Below are positions 51,901 to 58,800 of a DNA stretch of 64,000 nucleotides, in pieces. Source of the DNA: Branchiostoma floridae. Taxonomy: Eukaryota > Chordata > Leptocardii > Amphioxiformes > Branchiostomatidae. Where the stretch lies: assembly GCF_000003815.2 (NCBI RefSeq), contig NC_049986.1, forward strand, positions 20,051,144-20,115,143. The letters are read 5' to 3'. The position numbers and the translations under genes were made by a program. Each line of letters opens with the position of its first letter. Position 1 is the stretch's first letter. Below the pieces are notes generated by a model. That model was given only the letters and a program-made list of their open reading frames with translations. It made no database searches and was not told the DNA's origin.

Positions 51901-54494
51901 CGTCTGCGCCAGGCCCGACTGCGGCAACGAGGTGCCCGTCAAGAAGGAGGGCCAGTGCTGCCCCGTCTGTCCAGGTAAGACCACATCTACATCTACATCT
52001 ACGTAGTACTGGGCAATGCCCCTCGCGGGACTTTGTGCCAAGGGGAGTGAGGATGCCCTAGCAAACCGGTGGTGGTGAGACAAAATAGTGAAGTGAAGAA
52101 CGAATTCATTCAACAAACAAAAATAACGGTGCTGCGCTGTACAAGATATCTTGCTAGGGCATGACTGGGTCTTACAGCTGGGCAGAGCTAGGGTAGCCAT
52201 AATGCTTGGCTACCCCGGCTTTGAAATGTTCTACGGAATTGGCTTCTACCAGATGTTCACACATTGACGTAATTTTATGGATTTTTTATGTAGCTATTAA
52301 TTTTGTGACGTCGTGTGAGGCGTAGCTGGTAGAGTGTTGGGCTCTAAACCTCAGGGTTCCCGAGTTGATACTCGCAGTGCCTTGGAAAAAGTACTTTTTT
52401 CAGTTCACCCAGGTGTAAAAATGGGTACCTGACTTCGTCTTCGGTCAGGGAGATAAAAGTTTAACTTTATCTTCTGCCTGTACCTTTTATGTGGTCCTTT
52501 TAAGTATAGATAAGCTACAAACTTGGGTGAAGGGCCACATTGTCTCCCTCTGTCCCAAACCAAACAAAAAGATTATGTTATACTTTATACTAAATCTATA
52601 CTAAAAAGGGGCATTGTAAATTTATAGTTGTTTTTTCTACCTGTTCCAATAGTTGATGAGAAGCCAGAGAAGCCCGGCGACATCAAAGAGCCCACCTGCA
52701 GCACCAAGGAGGGCAAGACTTACAAGGTAGGTTTCTTAAAATTAACTGGGAATTCTACTATGAATATTTAATCGTCACATAGTTATTGGGAAAAGAACGT
52801 TCTTCTACCAAATAGGTTTCCATAACTGTCAGTGACTTTTAGTTTGATTGAGAATATTGCCTATATTGAAATGTTAAAGAGATTTTAACAACCTTTAGCC
52901 TTGTACCAAACTCCGTAGTGACCGCTGGCTCAATCCTTAACATGGCAAACCACTTGGTGGAAATGTTAATAAAACCATGCAAATTGCTGAAAAATTGACA
53001 GGAAATGCTCAATAGATTGATATAGAATACTGACAGATATATAGAAAGTATCAATGAATGAAGAGCAAATTTTAATGCATCGATAAGAAACGCTATGTAT
53101 TGATAGAAATGCAAGAATATGGGTAGAAAATGCTTGTAAATTGATCTCTAAATTGAGACTCTAAAACTGTTTTGGTCAAAATTGTTGTGATTAGGATGGC
53201 GAGATGTGGGAGGAGGCGGACTGTACCAAGTGCATGTGTATGGAGGGGGAGGCAGTGTGCACGTCCGTGCTGTGCGAGGTGCCTGACTGCGGGGAGGGCG
53301 TCGAGCCCATCACGAAGGAAGGGGACTGCTGCCCCACATGCCCTGGTCAGTCCTGGTTATTCATGGCGTCCTTTCCCCTTTAAAATCAAGCATTAACGGA
53401 CATAGCCATGTACGTGGCATACTGAAAGTTCTAACGTTGTCATAAACCAGTAGAGCACTCCAGCTATCACTTCCTGGCACGTTTGACCAATTGCTTTCGT
53501 CACTGTACCGTAAGATCATGTGTCTGTAACTCTTGCGAGTTAACGTTCTGATGTGATTATCATCGATCATAATTGAACTTGAAGAAGGCGACAGTGTATA
53601 TCTTTGTGACTTGGAAAAAAAGTTAAGCATTGCACTATGCCTACTTCCTACACAGATGAGCTTTTGTGAAACCAGTAGATTTGATCTTGGGAAAAGATAT
53701 AAGTTAGGGTAGTGAAATCTTTTTTGGCCTTTTGAGGCCGTAGGGATAGTGGGGTTTACGCCATATGCACCATCTGGTGCAAGAAGGACTTTGTTTAGTT
53801 TTAACTTTAACAGTAGGTTTAGTCGTTAACCCGGTGTTATCTGTCTGTACAGAAGTGGAGAAGTGCACGAGCGATGACGGGAAGGAGTACGTGACCGGAG
53901 AGACCTGGGAGCAGGACGGCAGCTGCACTACATGCAGGTGGGCATTGTTGTTGTTAATGTTATTGGGTGGGCCGACTGTTATATCTTCGCAGCCAGGGGC
54001 TGAATTGCAAGGGGCTTACAATAGGCGTAGCTAAATAGCACACACCCCTGCCTCTGAAACTAGAAGCCGTGAGTTCAATTCCGGCTGTGTCGCTCACCCG
54101 ACATGCACGCTACCAGAAAGGGTGTTGCAGTCCTTAGGATGGGACGTTAGGCTGTGGTTGACTGTTAATTGTGCTTGTCGCGTGTCGGTCAATCTCCGTC
54201 GACCTTGTTCACTTGTTGAAGGGTCATTCTGTGAACAAGGTCGACGGAGTTTGACCGAAAATTTAGAGGGTAAGTCCCTATAGTTTATTTCCGTGTTGGA
54301 GGTAAAGTGTTAGCATTTTCTATAAAGGATCGACATCACTTTATTTATTTCCTTTTCCCCTGCCCAGGTGCGAGGCCGGCAAGCCCCTGTGCATGACGAT
54401 GATGTGCGACTGGCCGGAGTGTGAGGACGGTGTAGAGCCGGTGACGGAGGAGGGGGAGTGCTGCCCGTCATGCCCCGGGGCCGGTGAGGAGTAA
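33792..54494 (+). CDS. Secreted protein: three vitellogenin N-terminal (N-sheet) blocks, two antistasin domains, three VWC domains (29-exon gene)
   Basis: Twenty-nine GT-AG exons can be chained in consistent phase from ATG 33792 to TAA 54492-54494, giving 3555 coding bases and about 1184 residues once one extra base in exon 20 is discounted. Order: signal peptide (about 1-17); block 1 (30-311); antistasin (312-344); short linker; block 2 (356-627); acidic linker (627-667); block 3 (668-939); antistasin (940-972); VWC1 (973-1039); VWC2 (about 1040-1114); VWC3 (1115-1184). Each block has large-lipid-transfer-protein hallmarks: PG..Y.Y.Y, VLN..R.(I/L)LS.LQ, (V/I).G.C...Y.I, and paired cysteines near KCQHP and C.(Y/S). 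The helical and later lipid-binding sheets of vitellogenin are absent, so this is not yolk protein. Antistasin domains inhibit serine proteases and VWC domains often bind BMP-like ligands, but this protein's role is unknown. It is presumably extracellular. A serpin follows on the same strand. I know of no named orthologue. Confidence 0.9.
36236..40320 (+). CDS. Block 1: vitellogenin N-sheet-like module (exons 2-8)
   Basis: Exons are 36236-36256 (a 21-base micro-exon, GSSEKCDG), 36617-36744, 37260-37351, 37763-37935, 38316-38482, 39243-39456 and 40249-40320. Key strings are [73 protein letters not shown] and [18 protein letters not shown]. The [15 protein letters not shown] tail corresponds to the last strands of the N-sheet. 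Three of the introns contain partial copies of neighbouring exon ends. Confidence 0.88.
37938..38240 (+). repeat. Two partial duplicates of exon 5 in the following intron
   Basis: TTGCTCTCCATGTTGCAGCTCCCC.. with its donor (about 38058-38105) repeats the exon 5 end. A longer copy (38141-38226) repeats GTCACCAGCGT..CTGGACGG..CTGCACGTGCTCAACCTG through CTGCAGCTCC without a donor. Both are close to the parent sequence, so they are fairly recent. Confidence 0.85.
38497..38640 (+). repeat. (AAAC)n tract and partial duplicate of exon 6 end with donor
   Basis: After an ACAA/AAAC microsatellite, 38554-38632 repeats the last ~80 bases of exon 6, from GCGTGGCGCTCGGAGTGCGC to GACGAG|GTGAGGCT. The copy has TGCTAG where exon 6 has TGTCAG, giving an in-frame stop, so it cannot serve as a coding exon. 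Confidence 0.88.
38936..39065. repeat. Half copy of the palindromic element at 29095
   Basis: TTCTTGAACTAGTTGAACTG through AATTGGACTCACCCAAATTTT and CCAGTCTTTGCCAAGGAATG match one arm of that element. It lies in the intron before exon 7. Confidence 0.6.
39480..40130. repeat. (GA)n-rich low-complexity tract with an embedded exon 7 end copy
   Basis: GAGAGAGA-type repeats fill most of 39485-39755 and 39880-40125. Between them, 39764-39851 repeats the last ~88 bases of exon 7 plus donor (TCCTCATCGCCAACAACACC to GACAAGG|GTGAGT), with about five substitutions, some at third positions. No acceptor precedes it. Confidence 0.85.
40786..40884 (+). CDS. Exon 9: antistasin domain 1
   Basis: It encodes [20 protein letters not shown] followed by [13 protein letters not shown]. 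Six cysteines in the C-x3-C-x3-C...GC-x2-C-x-C pattern fit antistasin (leech factor Xa inhibitor-type) modules. It is 99 bases, phase 1 on both sides, the same length and phase as exon 24. Antistasin family members inhibit serine proteases; here the role is inferred. Confidence 0.85.
41476..45205 (+). CDS. Block 2: vitellogenin N-sheet-like module (exons 10-16)
   Basis: Exons are 41476-41508 (33-base micro-exon, [11 protein letters not shown]), 41719-41830, 42379-42496, 43126-43296, 43642-43788, 44674-44881 and 45149-45205. Landmarks are [89 protein letters not shown] and [17 protein letters not shown]. Each aligns with the corresponding string in block 1. Exon 15 starts after a weak acceptor (TTGCACAAG); an earlier start at about 44620 stays open but would not fit the block alignment. 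Confidence 0.87.
41900..41995 (+). repeat. Internally deleted duplicate of exon 11 with acceptor and donor
   Basis: CGCTGACAGGGAGGGACCGC (acceptor side) is joined directly to ACACATGGGCAAACTCTGTG and the donor ACATACAGGTAAAATTGTG. It lacks the middle of exon 11. Both splice sites remain, so the copy could be spliced as a shorter exon. It follows the true exon by about 70 bases. Confidence 0.82.
42120..42345. repeat. (CA)n-rich tract
   Basis: ACACACGCACATACGCACACA-type low-complexity sequence lies in the intron between exons 11 and 12. Long open frames on either strand here are artefacts of the repeat. Confidence 0.85.
42741..42795. repeat. Fragment of a dispersed repeat (ACTCAAGCAACTGGATATGA)
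   Basis: The word AGTTACTCAAGCAACTGGAT followed by TTTTG.AAAC.GTCAGACG also occurs at 40425-40525 and 58742-58835. A variant lies at 24500-24590. At 40425 an inverted partner (GTAGTTGCTTGAGTGA) marks it as a small inverted-repeat element. Confidence 0.65.
42918..42978 (+). repeat. Partial duplicate of exon 13 start with acceptor region
   Basis: ATCCCACCACAAAGCGAACA then GTACGCCAGGGCTTTCACCA repeats the acceptor and first ~30 bases of exon 13 (43126). The acceptor AG is mutated to AA, so it is dead. Confidence 0.8.
43795..43960. repeat. Fragment of the ACGCTAGTTCACC MITE and a duplicate of exon 14's end
   Basis: AAGTTCACCTTTATCCGTGG and ATATCCGTTGTTT (43800-43850) are the left part of the MITE family. 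Right after it, AAGTATCCCGAGAGCTCATG then GGAGGAG|GTAAGG (43898-43930) repeats the end and donor of exon 14. Because the exon copy follows the MITE fragment, the MITE inserted between or before the two repeat units. Confidence 0.75.
44881..45020. repeat. Two short duplicates of the exon 15 end/donor
   Basis: TCTGTCTATGGGTAGTGTGTA (about 44938) and CCTGTCTGTGGGTACGTTTG (about 45003) repeat the exon 15 terminus CTGTCTATGG|GTACGTTTG. The second keeps a usable donor. Confidence 0.7.
45235..45420. repeat. (ATTC)n/(TTCC)n/(CCAT)n low-complexity tract
   Basis: Runs of CATTCATTCATT, TTCCTTCC and CATCCATCCATCC lie in the intron between exons 16 and 17. Confidence 0.8.
45465..45587 (+). CDS. Exon 17: acidic charged linker in place of an antistasin domain
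   Basis: It encodes [41 protein letters not shown]. It is Glu/Lys-rich and probably extended or helical, and ends with a single cysteine like the short linkers before blocks 1 and 2. It sits at the position where blocks 1 and 3 are followed by antistasin. Phase 1 in and out. Confidence 0.8.
45598..46473. other. Assembly gap (876 N) in intron 17
   Basis: The phase 1 donor before the gap (TGCAAGG|GTGAGA) joins correctly to the phase 1 acceptor at 46940 to give a Gly/Asp codon. No exon need be missing, but an extra phase 1-1 exon, such as an antistasin module, could be hidden here. Confidence 0.8.
46605..46940. repeat. Two tandem units spanning the exon 18 acceptor
   Basis: GCCATGTATGTTGATAATTG (46610) and GCAATGTATGTTGATAATTG (46802) start units that both run to a CTCTC.CC(C)AGACGGAAACCAGTT junction (46776 and 46936). 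The first junction copies about 18 bases of exon 18 then breaks into the next unit. Two equal acceptors therefore exist. Confidence 0.82.
46941..50617 (+). CDS. Block 3: vitellogenin N-sheet-like module (exons 18-23)
   Basis: Exons are 46941-47065, 47606-47755, 48249-48378, 48724-48849, 49821-50016 and 50528-50617. Landmarks are [41 protein letters not shown] (across the frameshift), [43 protein letters not shown] and [12 protein letters not shown]. Exon 20 carries one extra A within AAAG at 48306-48309. Without it the frame runs through CLYFNIIQ to a phase 0 donor; with it the frame is lost. It may be an assembly or base-calling error, or an inactivating allele. Confidence 0.82.
47450..47535 (-). 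mobile_element. tRNA-derived SINE fragment (antisense)
   Basis: On the minus strand GAAACTGGTAGAGCGTTCGG (A-box-like) is followed by GGTCCCGAGTTCGATACAC (B-box-like). This is a tRNA-related head as in tRNA-derived SINEs. Confidence 0.6.
48428..48560. repeat. GGGTACCGGTAC-family fragment
   Basis: GGGGTGGGATCCGGTAAAGT then AATCAGTAGACCGGATCTTG match the family at 17153 and 31808. It lies in the intron between exons 20 and 21. Confidence 0.5.
49050..49820 (+). repeat. Tandem array of exon 22 starts with acceptors (three decoys before the true exon)
   Basis: Units comprise ATTAGTCAATTGAAAGTCTC, TGAGCTTG.CTTGTTCTTATTTT.ACGTTACAG and then the first 60-110 bases of exon 22 (AAGATCTC.GAGAAGCAGTC). 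Exon-like starts are at 49335, 49485 and 49649, with the complete exon at 49821 (spacings 150, 164 and 172). The decoys keep perfect acceptors but lack donors. Copy one ends in a fragment of the 58460 element. Confidence 0.9.
49100..49318. mobile_element. 219-bp Harbinger-like MITE with TTA duplication
   Basis: The ends GGTAAGGGCGCGGTCACAAA and GTGACCGCGCTCTAAGG are inverted, flanked by TTA (49097-49099 and 49319-49321). It interrupts one unit of the exon 22 array, whose intact copies read CTTGTTCTTATTTT at the site. The 3-bp TTA target suits PIF/Harbinger elements; no transposase is present. Confidence 0.7.
50225..50250. repeat. Poly-G tract
   Basis: An almost uninterrupted run of about 23 G (50228-50249) lies in the intron after exon 22. 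Potential sequencing-error hot spot. Confidence 0.9.
50895..51008. repeat. Duplicate of exon 24 start with acceptor (unit about 110 bp)
   Basis: GTTTCTCAGCTAAGAGTCCC then TGCAAGCCTGTCCGCTATAA repeats the acceptor and first ~37 bases of the antistasin exon. The spacer AATTTGAAATAAAACGGT.TTA is also present before the copy. Identity is about 90 percent by eye. Confidence 0.85.
51009..51107 (+). CDS. Exon 24: antistasin domain 2
   Basis: It encodes [20 protein letters not shown] then [13 protein letters not shown]. Six cysteines and spacing are the same as exon 9, with the shared C(K/R)PVRC(K/R)M(Y/F)CK(L/Y)G string. It was clearly duplicated with its block. 99 bases, phase 1-1. Confidence 0.86.
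51113..51260 (+). mobile_element. Degenerate tRNA-derived SINE
   Basis: CTGTGGTGTAGTAGTTTAGT is followed by CAGGGTTCCGAGTTCTAGTCC, resembling eroded A and B boxes. Weak. Confidence 0.35.
51431..51485. repeat. (GAGT)n microsatellite
   Basis: About 13 perfect GAGT/AGTG units lie in the intron before VWC1. Confidence 0.95.
51580..51773. repeat. Duplicate of exon 25 start with acceptor (unit about 160 bp)
   Basis: After TTATGTTTCTGACCCCTCAG, 51613-51690 repeats the first ~78 bases of VWC1 (GCGAGGGCTCTCGTACCGAT ... GACAAGTGGAGGCCGTCC). The AAAATGTTATGT..TCTCAG lead-in is also repeated. The first cysteine codon TGC is CGT in the copy, so an encoded module would be defective. Confidence 0.88.
51774..51974 (+). 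CDS. Exon 25: VWC domain 1
   Basis: It encodes about 67 residues, from [17 protein letters not shown] through [14 protein letters not shown] to GQCCPVCP. Ten cysteines in the VWC order (C, C-x2-C-x-C, C, C, C, CC-x2-C). VWC modules occur in chordin-like and matrix proteins. Single exon, phase 1-1. Confidence 0.92.
52311..52500 (+). mobile_element. tRNA-derived SINE
   Basis: The head GAGGCGTAGCTGGTAGAGTG (A box) and GTTCCCGAGTTGATACTCGC (B box) are followed by a body with TTCACCCAGGTGTAAAAATG and GGGTACCTGAC, a sequence type common in tRNA-SINEs of marine animals. Intronic, between VWC1 and VWC2. Confidence 0.75.
52653..53345 (+). CDS. Exons 26-27: linker and VWC domain 2
   Basis: Exon 26 (52653-52726) gives [25 protein letters not shown]. 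Exon 27 (53195-53345) gives [20 protein letters not shown] to GDCCPTCP. Together they hold ten cysteines in VWC order. The phase 0 intron interrupts the domain after the first cysteine, unlike single-exon VWC1. Confidence 0.9.
53853..54494 (+). CDS. Exons 28-29: VWC domain 3 and C-terminus
   Basis: Exon 28 (53853-53937) gives [28 protein letters not shown]. Exon 29 (54368-54494) gives [19 protein letters not shown] to [11 protein letters not shown] and the stop. Ten cysteines in VWC order. The protein ends 7 residues after the last cysteine, with no membrane anchor. Confidence 0.91.
54020..54170 (+). mobile_element. tRNA-derived SINE (second family)
   Basis: CACACACCCCTGCCTCTGAA..CCGTGAGTTCAATTCCGGCTG has a B-box-like GTTCAATTCC. 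It is followed by CTACCAGAAAGGGTGTTGCA and CAGTCCTTAGGATGGGACGT, a tail seen in marine SINEs. Intronic, inside VWC3. Confidence 0.6.
54183..54264. repeat. Hairpin: 27-bp inverted repeat
   Basis: TCGGTCAATCTCCGTCGACC..TTGTTCAC and its inverse GTGAACAAGGTCGACGGAG..TTGACCGA surround a loop of about 18 bases. Probably a miniature element. Confidence 0.75.
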
Positions 54495-55042
54495 CTCGTC
54501 CTTGCCTTCAGCGCAGCAGAATCAGCTTTTGCTTAAAACCGCAAGGAAAAACACTACTAACTGTCTCACATCGATATATCTTAGGACAAACGCTTACTGT
54601 TATAAGACAGCCCGTGGTTTGAAGTGCGCATGTGCAGCGTGATGCATTATAGGTAATATTTCAATGGCAATCCTTCGTGAATTTCAAGGAGCCTTCAACT
54701 CTGACATATACCCCACAATGCAATACAGTGCACATGCGTGCTTCAATCCGTTTTTCTAAGACGACAGTATATAGGATCATATGATGAGTTGGATAGAGTG
54801 CTACGTACAGAACTGTCGTTTGCTTTTTGTAACGTTTCTGCTTTAAAGGCAGTGGTTGAATAGTGAAGAATATTTCAGATGTAACACATGTCGCAAAGTA
54901 ATTCCTAGGCAATATAATACTTCATAACAAGATCAAATCCTTTTGTATTCTTTTCAAGTACACAACGCAAGCGTTTAACCATAAACACTGGTTGATAGAG
55001 CAGAATCAAAACGATATATGATTTCTTCTCCTTCATTTGACA

Positions 55043-55048
55043 AATAAA
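55043..55048 (+). terminator. Candidate polyadenylation signal for the Vg_N-antistasin-VWC gene
   Basis: AATAAA in GACAAATAAAGTTTGGC lies 549 bases after the stop codon and before the serpin. Confidence 0.55.
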
Positions 55049-55670
55049 GTTTGGCATACAAGAACTCTCCAGCGTGCAAGCTGCATTTTTATTTCATTAT
55101 TAAGCTATGTGTCGTGTTTTTGTGTTTCTTATTTGGAAGAGTCTAAGAAAGTCATTAGTAGATTTCTAGAGGCAATGTTTGTTTTTTCAACTTAATGATG
55201 TCTACCATGGGAATTCTTACTAAGTATACCTGTTAAGCTTTCAAGCTACCACTATAACGCTGCTATGCAAAGCAATTGTAACGGTGTTTACCGGCAATCA
55301 TTTAATTCGTCTCAGGTTTCAGGCTGCAATCTAGAGTGAATTCTTGTGCACTACTTAGCTGTACAGAGGAAGGGCTAGCAACCCCTTCCTGTAAAGTATA
55401 CAATCATGTACCCTGCTACTGAAACAGCAAGGACGCCTGCTGCCGCAAGGCACTATGAGGGTCTGAACGAATGAACGAACGAACAATAACATCTGTAACT
55501 GCTAAATACCCGAAGTGATTCTGAAGAAACCTTGAAACTCTAAATTTCAAACAACAGCCATAGTCTCACCAAAAAGAGTTGGTAAAAAACAAAAAAAAAG
55601 TTTGCTATAATGATTGTTCACGTCTCGCCGTTATTAAACGTAGCGTTCTTTTGATGGTGACACCTTCTAG

Positions 55671-55811
55671 CCAACCCATTGAAGACGCTTGTTGCCTCCA
55701 ATGGCAAGTTTGCGCTGGACTTGTACAAGAAGCTGACCAGCCAGTCTGACGGGAACATGTTCGTGTCTCCTCTGAGCATCTCCACGGCTCTGGCTATGAC
55801 GTATCTAGCAG
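55671..55811 (+). CDS. Serpin exon: helices A-B region (runs into gap)
   Basis: After acceptor CACCTTCTAG the frame reads NPLKTLVASNGKFALDLYKK and continues to SPLSISTALAMTYLA. In-frame stops and no ATG upstream show this is not the first coding exon. The expected continuation (GA.G.T..Q) is lost in the gap. Confidence 0.9.
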
Positions 55812-58800
55812 NNNNNNNNNNNNNNNNNNNNNNNNNNNNNNNNNNNNNNNNNNNNNNNNNNNNNNNNNNNNNNNNNNNNNNNNNNNNNNNNNNNNNNNNN
55901 NNNNNNNNNNNAGACGATGCCGAGTGCGCACAGGCTCGTGGTTTGAAAAATGGACCTACTCGGCCGGCTGACTCCCCTAGCGTACTATTGACTCTATTTG
56001 TCCAATTTCGACTATTAGACCATCAAACCACGGAGCCTGGTAGAGGCTAGACAAAACTGACAAATGTTTGAAAACCATTCGAATGTGTAGTTGATATGGC
56101 GTAATTGGTAGAGCGTTTGGCTTGGAACCGAGGGGTCCTGGTTTGATACTCGCCATGCCCCCGAAGTTGTGCCCGTGGGAGTGGCACTCAACACTGTCAC
56201 TGACCGGTGGAATAGCTCATTGGTAGACTGCTGTGTATCCAGAGGGTTGTACTGCGTCATAACAAAGACTAAAAAAATACTGCTTAGTACGCAGCACTGA
56301 TGACAAAGAGTATGGGACTTTAACACACATCATAATCGGTGGACTAACTCCCTGCTGTAGTGTCTTGCACAAGATGTGTGGTCCAAGGGTTACAGAAACG
56401 GGGACGGGCACATACAGTGTCAATCAAAATTGGACTAGAGTCAATAGAAAGAGTGGTTTCATTTAAATACCTAGGGCTTATTCTTGATGACAAATTGTTG
56501 TGGAATGAACATGTTGACAAACTCTGCTCAAAGGTAACCCAACGAGTAGGTTTACTCAGACGTCTTAGACCTTGCTTCACTGTAAATATAGCTGACATGT
56601 TGTATAAAGCAATGGTACTCCCCCTTCTGGATTACTGTGACACCGTGTGGGATAGCTGCGGAGTGGGGAGACAACAACAACTCCAAGTGCTACAGAACCG
56701 GGCTGCCAGGGTAGTTCTGCAACTCAACCTACAGGCCAGCAGTGTCCTCAACCTTCATGAGAAGCTCAGCTGGCAGTACCTCGAAAAAGGGAGAAGGCGG
56801 GATCATGTGTGCATTATGGTTTACAAGTGTATCAATGGGCTAGCACCAACATACCTATCATCCATCTTCTCTCACAACCACAACTTACACAATTACCAAA
56901 CCAGACAGACATCACTCCTATACAAACCCTTTTTCAAGACCACAACAGGACAGCGTACATTTTCATACAGAGGTGCTAAACACTTTAATTCACTTCCAGC
57001 CTACATTAAGCAAGTTCAAAGCCTAAATTCATTTAAGTCAGCTTTGAAAGACCTAACATAGTTTCAGTACTGAGTAGTGACCTCTGACCTCCCAAACTGT
57101 TGACCATGGATCGGATTATGATTTTGATTTTGATTTATCTATGTCTTTCATGTTTCAGTTGTATTTATATGTTCCGACGTATATGTCTACTTCTCTCTCT
57201 GTAAGTTGTTTTTATTTCCTTGTATGTATATGTGAATACTGGGCCCTATTGAAAACCAGTGTACTAGCACTGAATAGGCTACCCAGGTGTATGAAAATAA
57301 ACAAACAAACAAACGGGCACCACCACTAAGCATCTGTTACAGACGCACGAGTGCCTTAAACTTTAAGTTTATTCGACAGTGAGCTGACCCTCCACAAGAC
57401 GTTTGCTAAACTGACGGAGACCACGTCGACCAACATGACGTCATACACGCTGTCCATGGCAAACCGACTCTTCGTGCAGGAGGACTTTGACGTGCTGCAG
57501 ACCTACATAGACGGCATGAAGCAACACTACGGGGCGGAAGTTGGCAGGGTCGACTTTGGAGACAGCAAGGTAACGTCACTTGAAACCTACATTTCCTCCA
57601 CAAAACGGTTCTCGCAGTTAAACCACTCAGACCACTAAGCCGGTGTATTACGCCGAAGGGCGGTTATACCGGCTATATTGATACAGACACAGACCAATCT
57701 ATACCGTAGCTTCCATTCTGCTACTTAATAGTTACCTGTACATAGACTAGACGTCTGATCCCAAAGTTCCAAACCTATATACCAAGCTTAACCGTGGGCT
57801 AGCTAATTGCAGGAAACATGAGAGGTTCAAAAAGTGCAACATAGCAGGTGTCTACTCTAGTCTGTAGATTCTGTTCACCCGTCACCGCTTCAGTAGGCTG
57901 TCCCTAATTCTGCCTGCGCTACTCCTGGCTCTGTTCAAGGTAACATATTTCCTTCATGAAATGGCCTATAGTATTGTCCGTCAGGTTGTCAAGCTTGTTC
58001 TACAATGTAATAGGTAGAGAATCTCTACTCTTACTTATCATGTTCAACAGACAACGCAATGAATAGCATGATAAACAACAAAGAATCTCAAGTCGTAATA
58101 CAGCTTAGGCTACTCCCTAAGCTAGAGAGTTAAACGAGCTCTAATGTGTTCCCTCAGGTTGCCAGTGACATGATCAACAACTGGGTTGAGGAGAAGACCC
58201 AGCAGAAGATCCAGGACCTGATCAGTGAGGACATGCTGAACGACCTGACCAGGCTGGTCCTCGTCAACGCCCTGTACTTCAAGGCCAAGTGGGACAACGA
58301 GTTCAACCCCTTCGACACGGATGACCGTCCCTTCTTCAGGACGGAGGAGGACAGTGTGGATGTACCGATGATGCACAGGTCTGTAGAGGTGTCCTGACGA
58401 TTATTGCAATCTGGCAGAATTCAATTCAATTCTTTATTGACATATCTACGTTGTAGAATGGACCGATCCTGAAGCCCCGCCCCCTGTTCGATCATGTTCT
58501 ATTTCCAACACCTCTGTCAAAAACGGCGCTGGTAGGACAGCAATTTTTGACGGAGGTGTTCGAAATAGAATATGGGGTTTTACCTGGTTCTATTTGTTCG
58601 ACATGGCGTTCGATCAGGATCGGTCCAATGTTCGTGTCCCCGTGTGTTTCTCAGCGCGTTTCATTCCTTTGATCTTTTTTGTCGAATAAAATGGAAAAGA
58701 ACGTCGATGACGGTTACATATCCAGATACGCAAGATAAGATTTACTCAAGTAATTGGATACGATTTTGGAAACGGTCACACGTTTCAGGTAGACTCCACT

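Noticed and set aside
53195-53345. VWC domains as part of a separate chordin-like gene
   Set aside because: The phase 1 chain from the antistasin exon through 51774, 52653 and 53195 is unbroken, with no start codon or promoter signal between.
56405-57061. A 233-codon open frame as a host gene
   Set aside because: Its motifs (KYLG, LLDYCD, LQNRAARV) are those of the C-terminal part of LINE ORF2, and it ends in a retroelement 3' tail.
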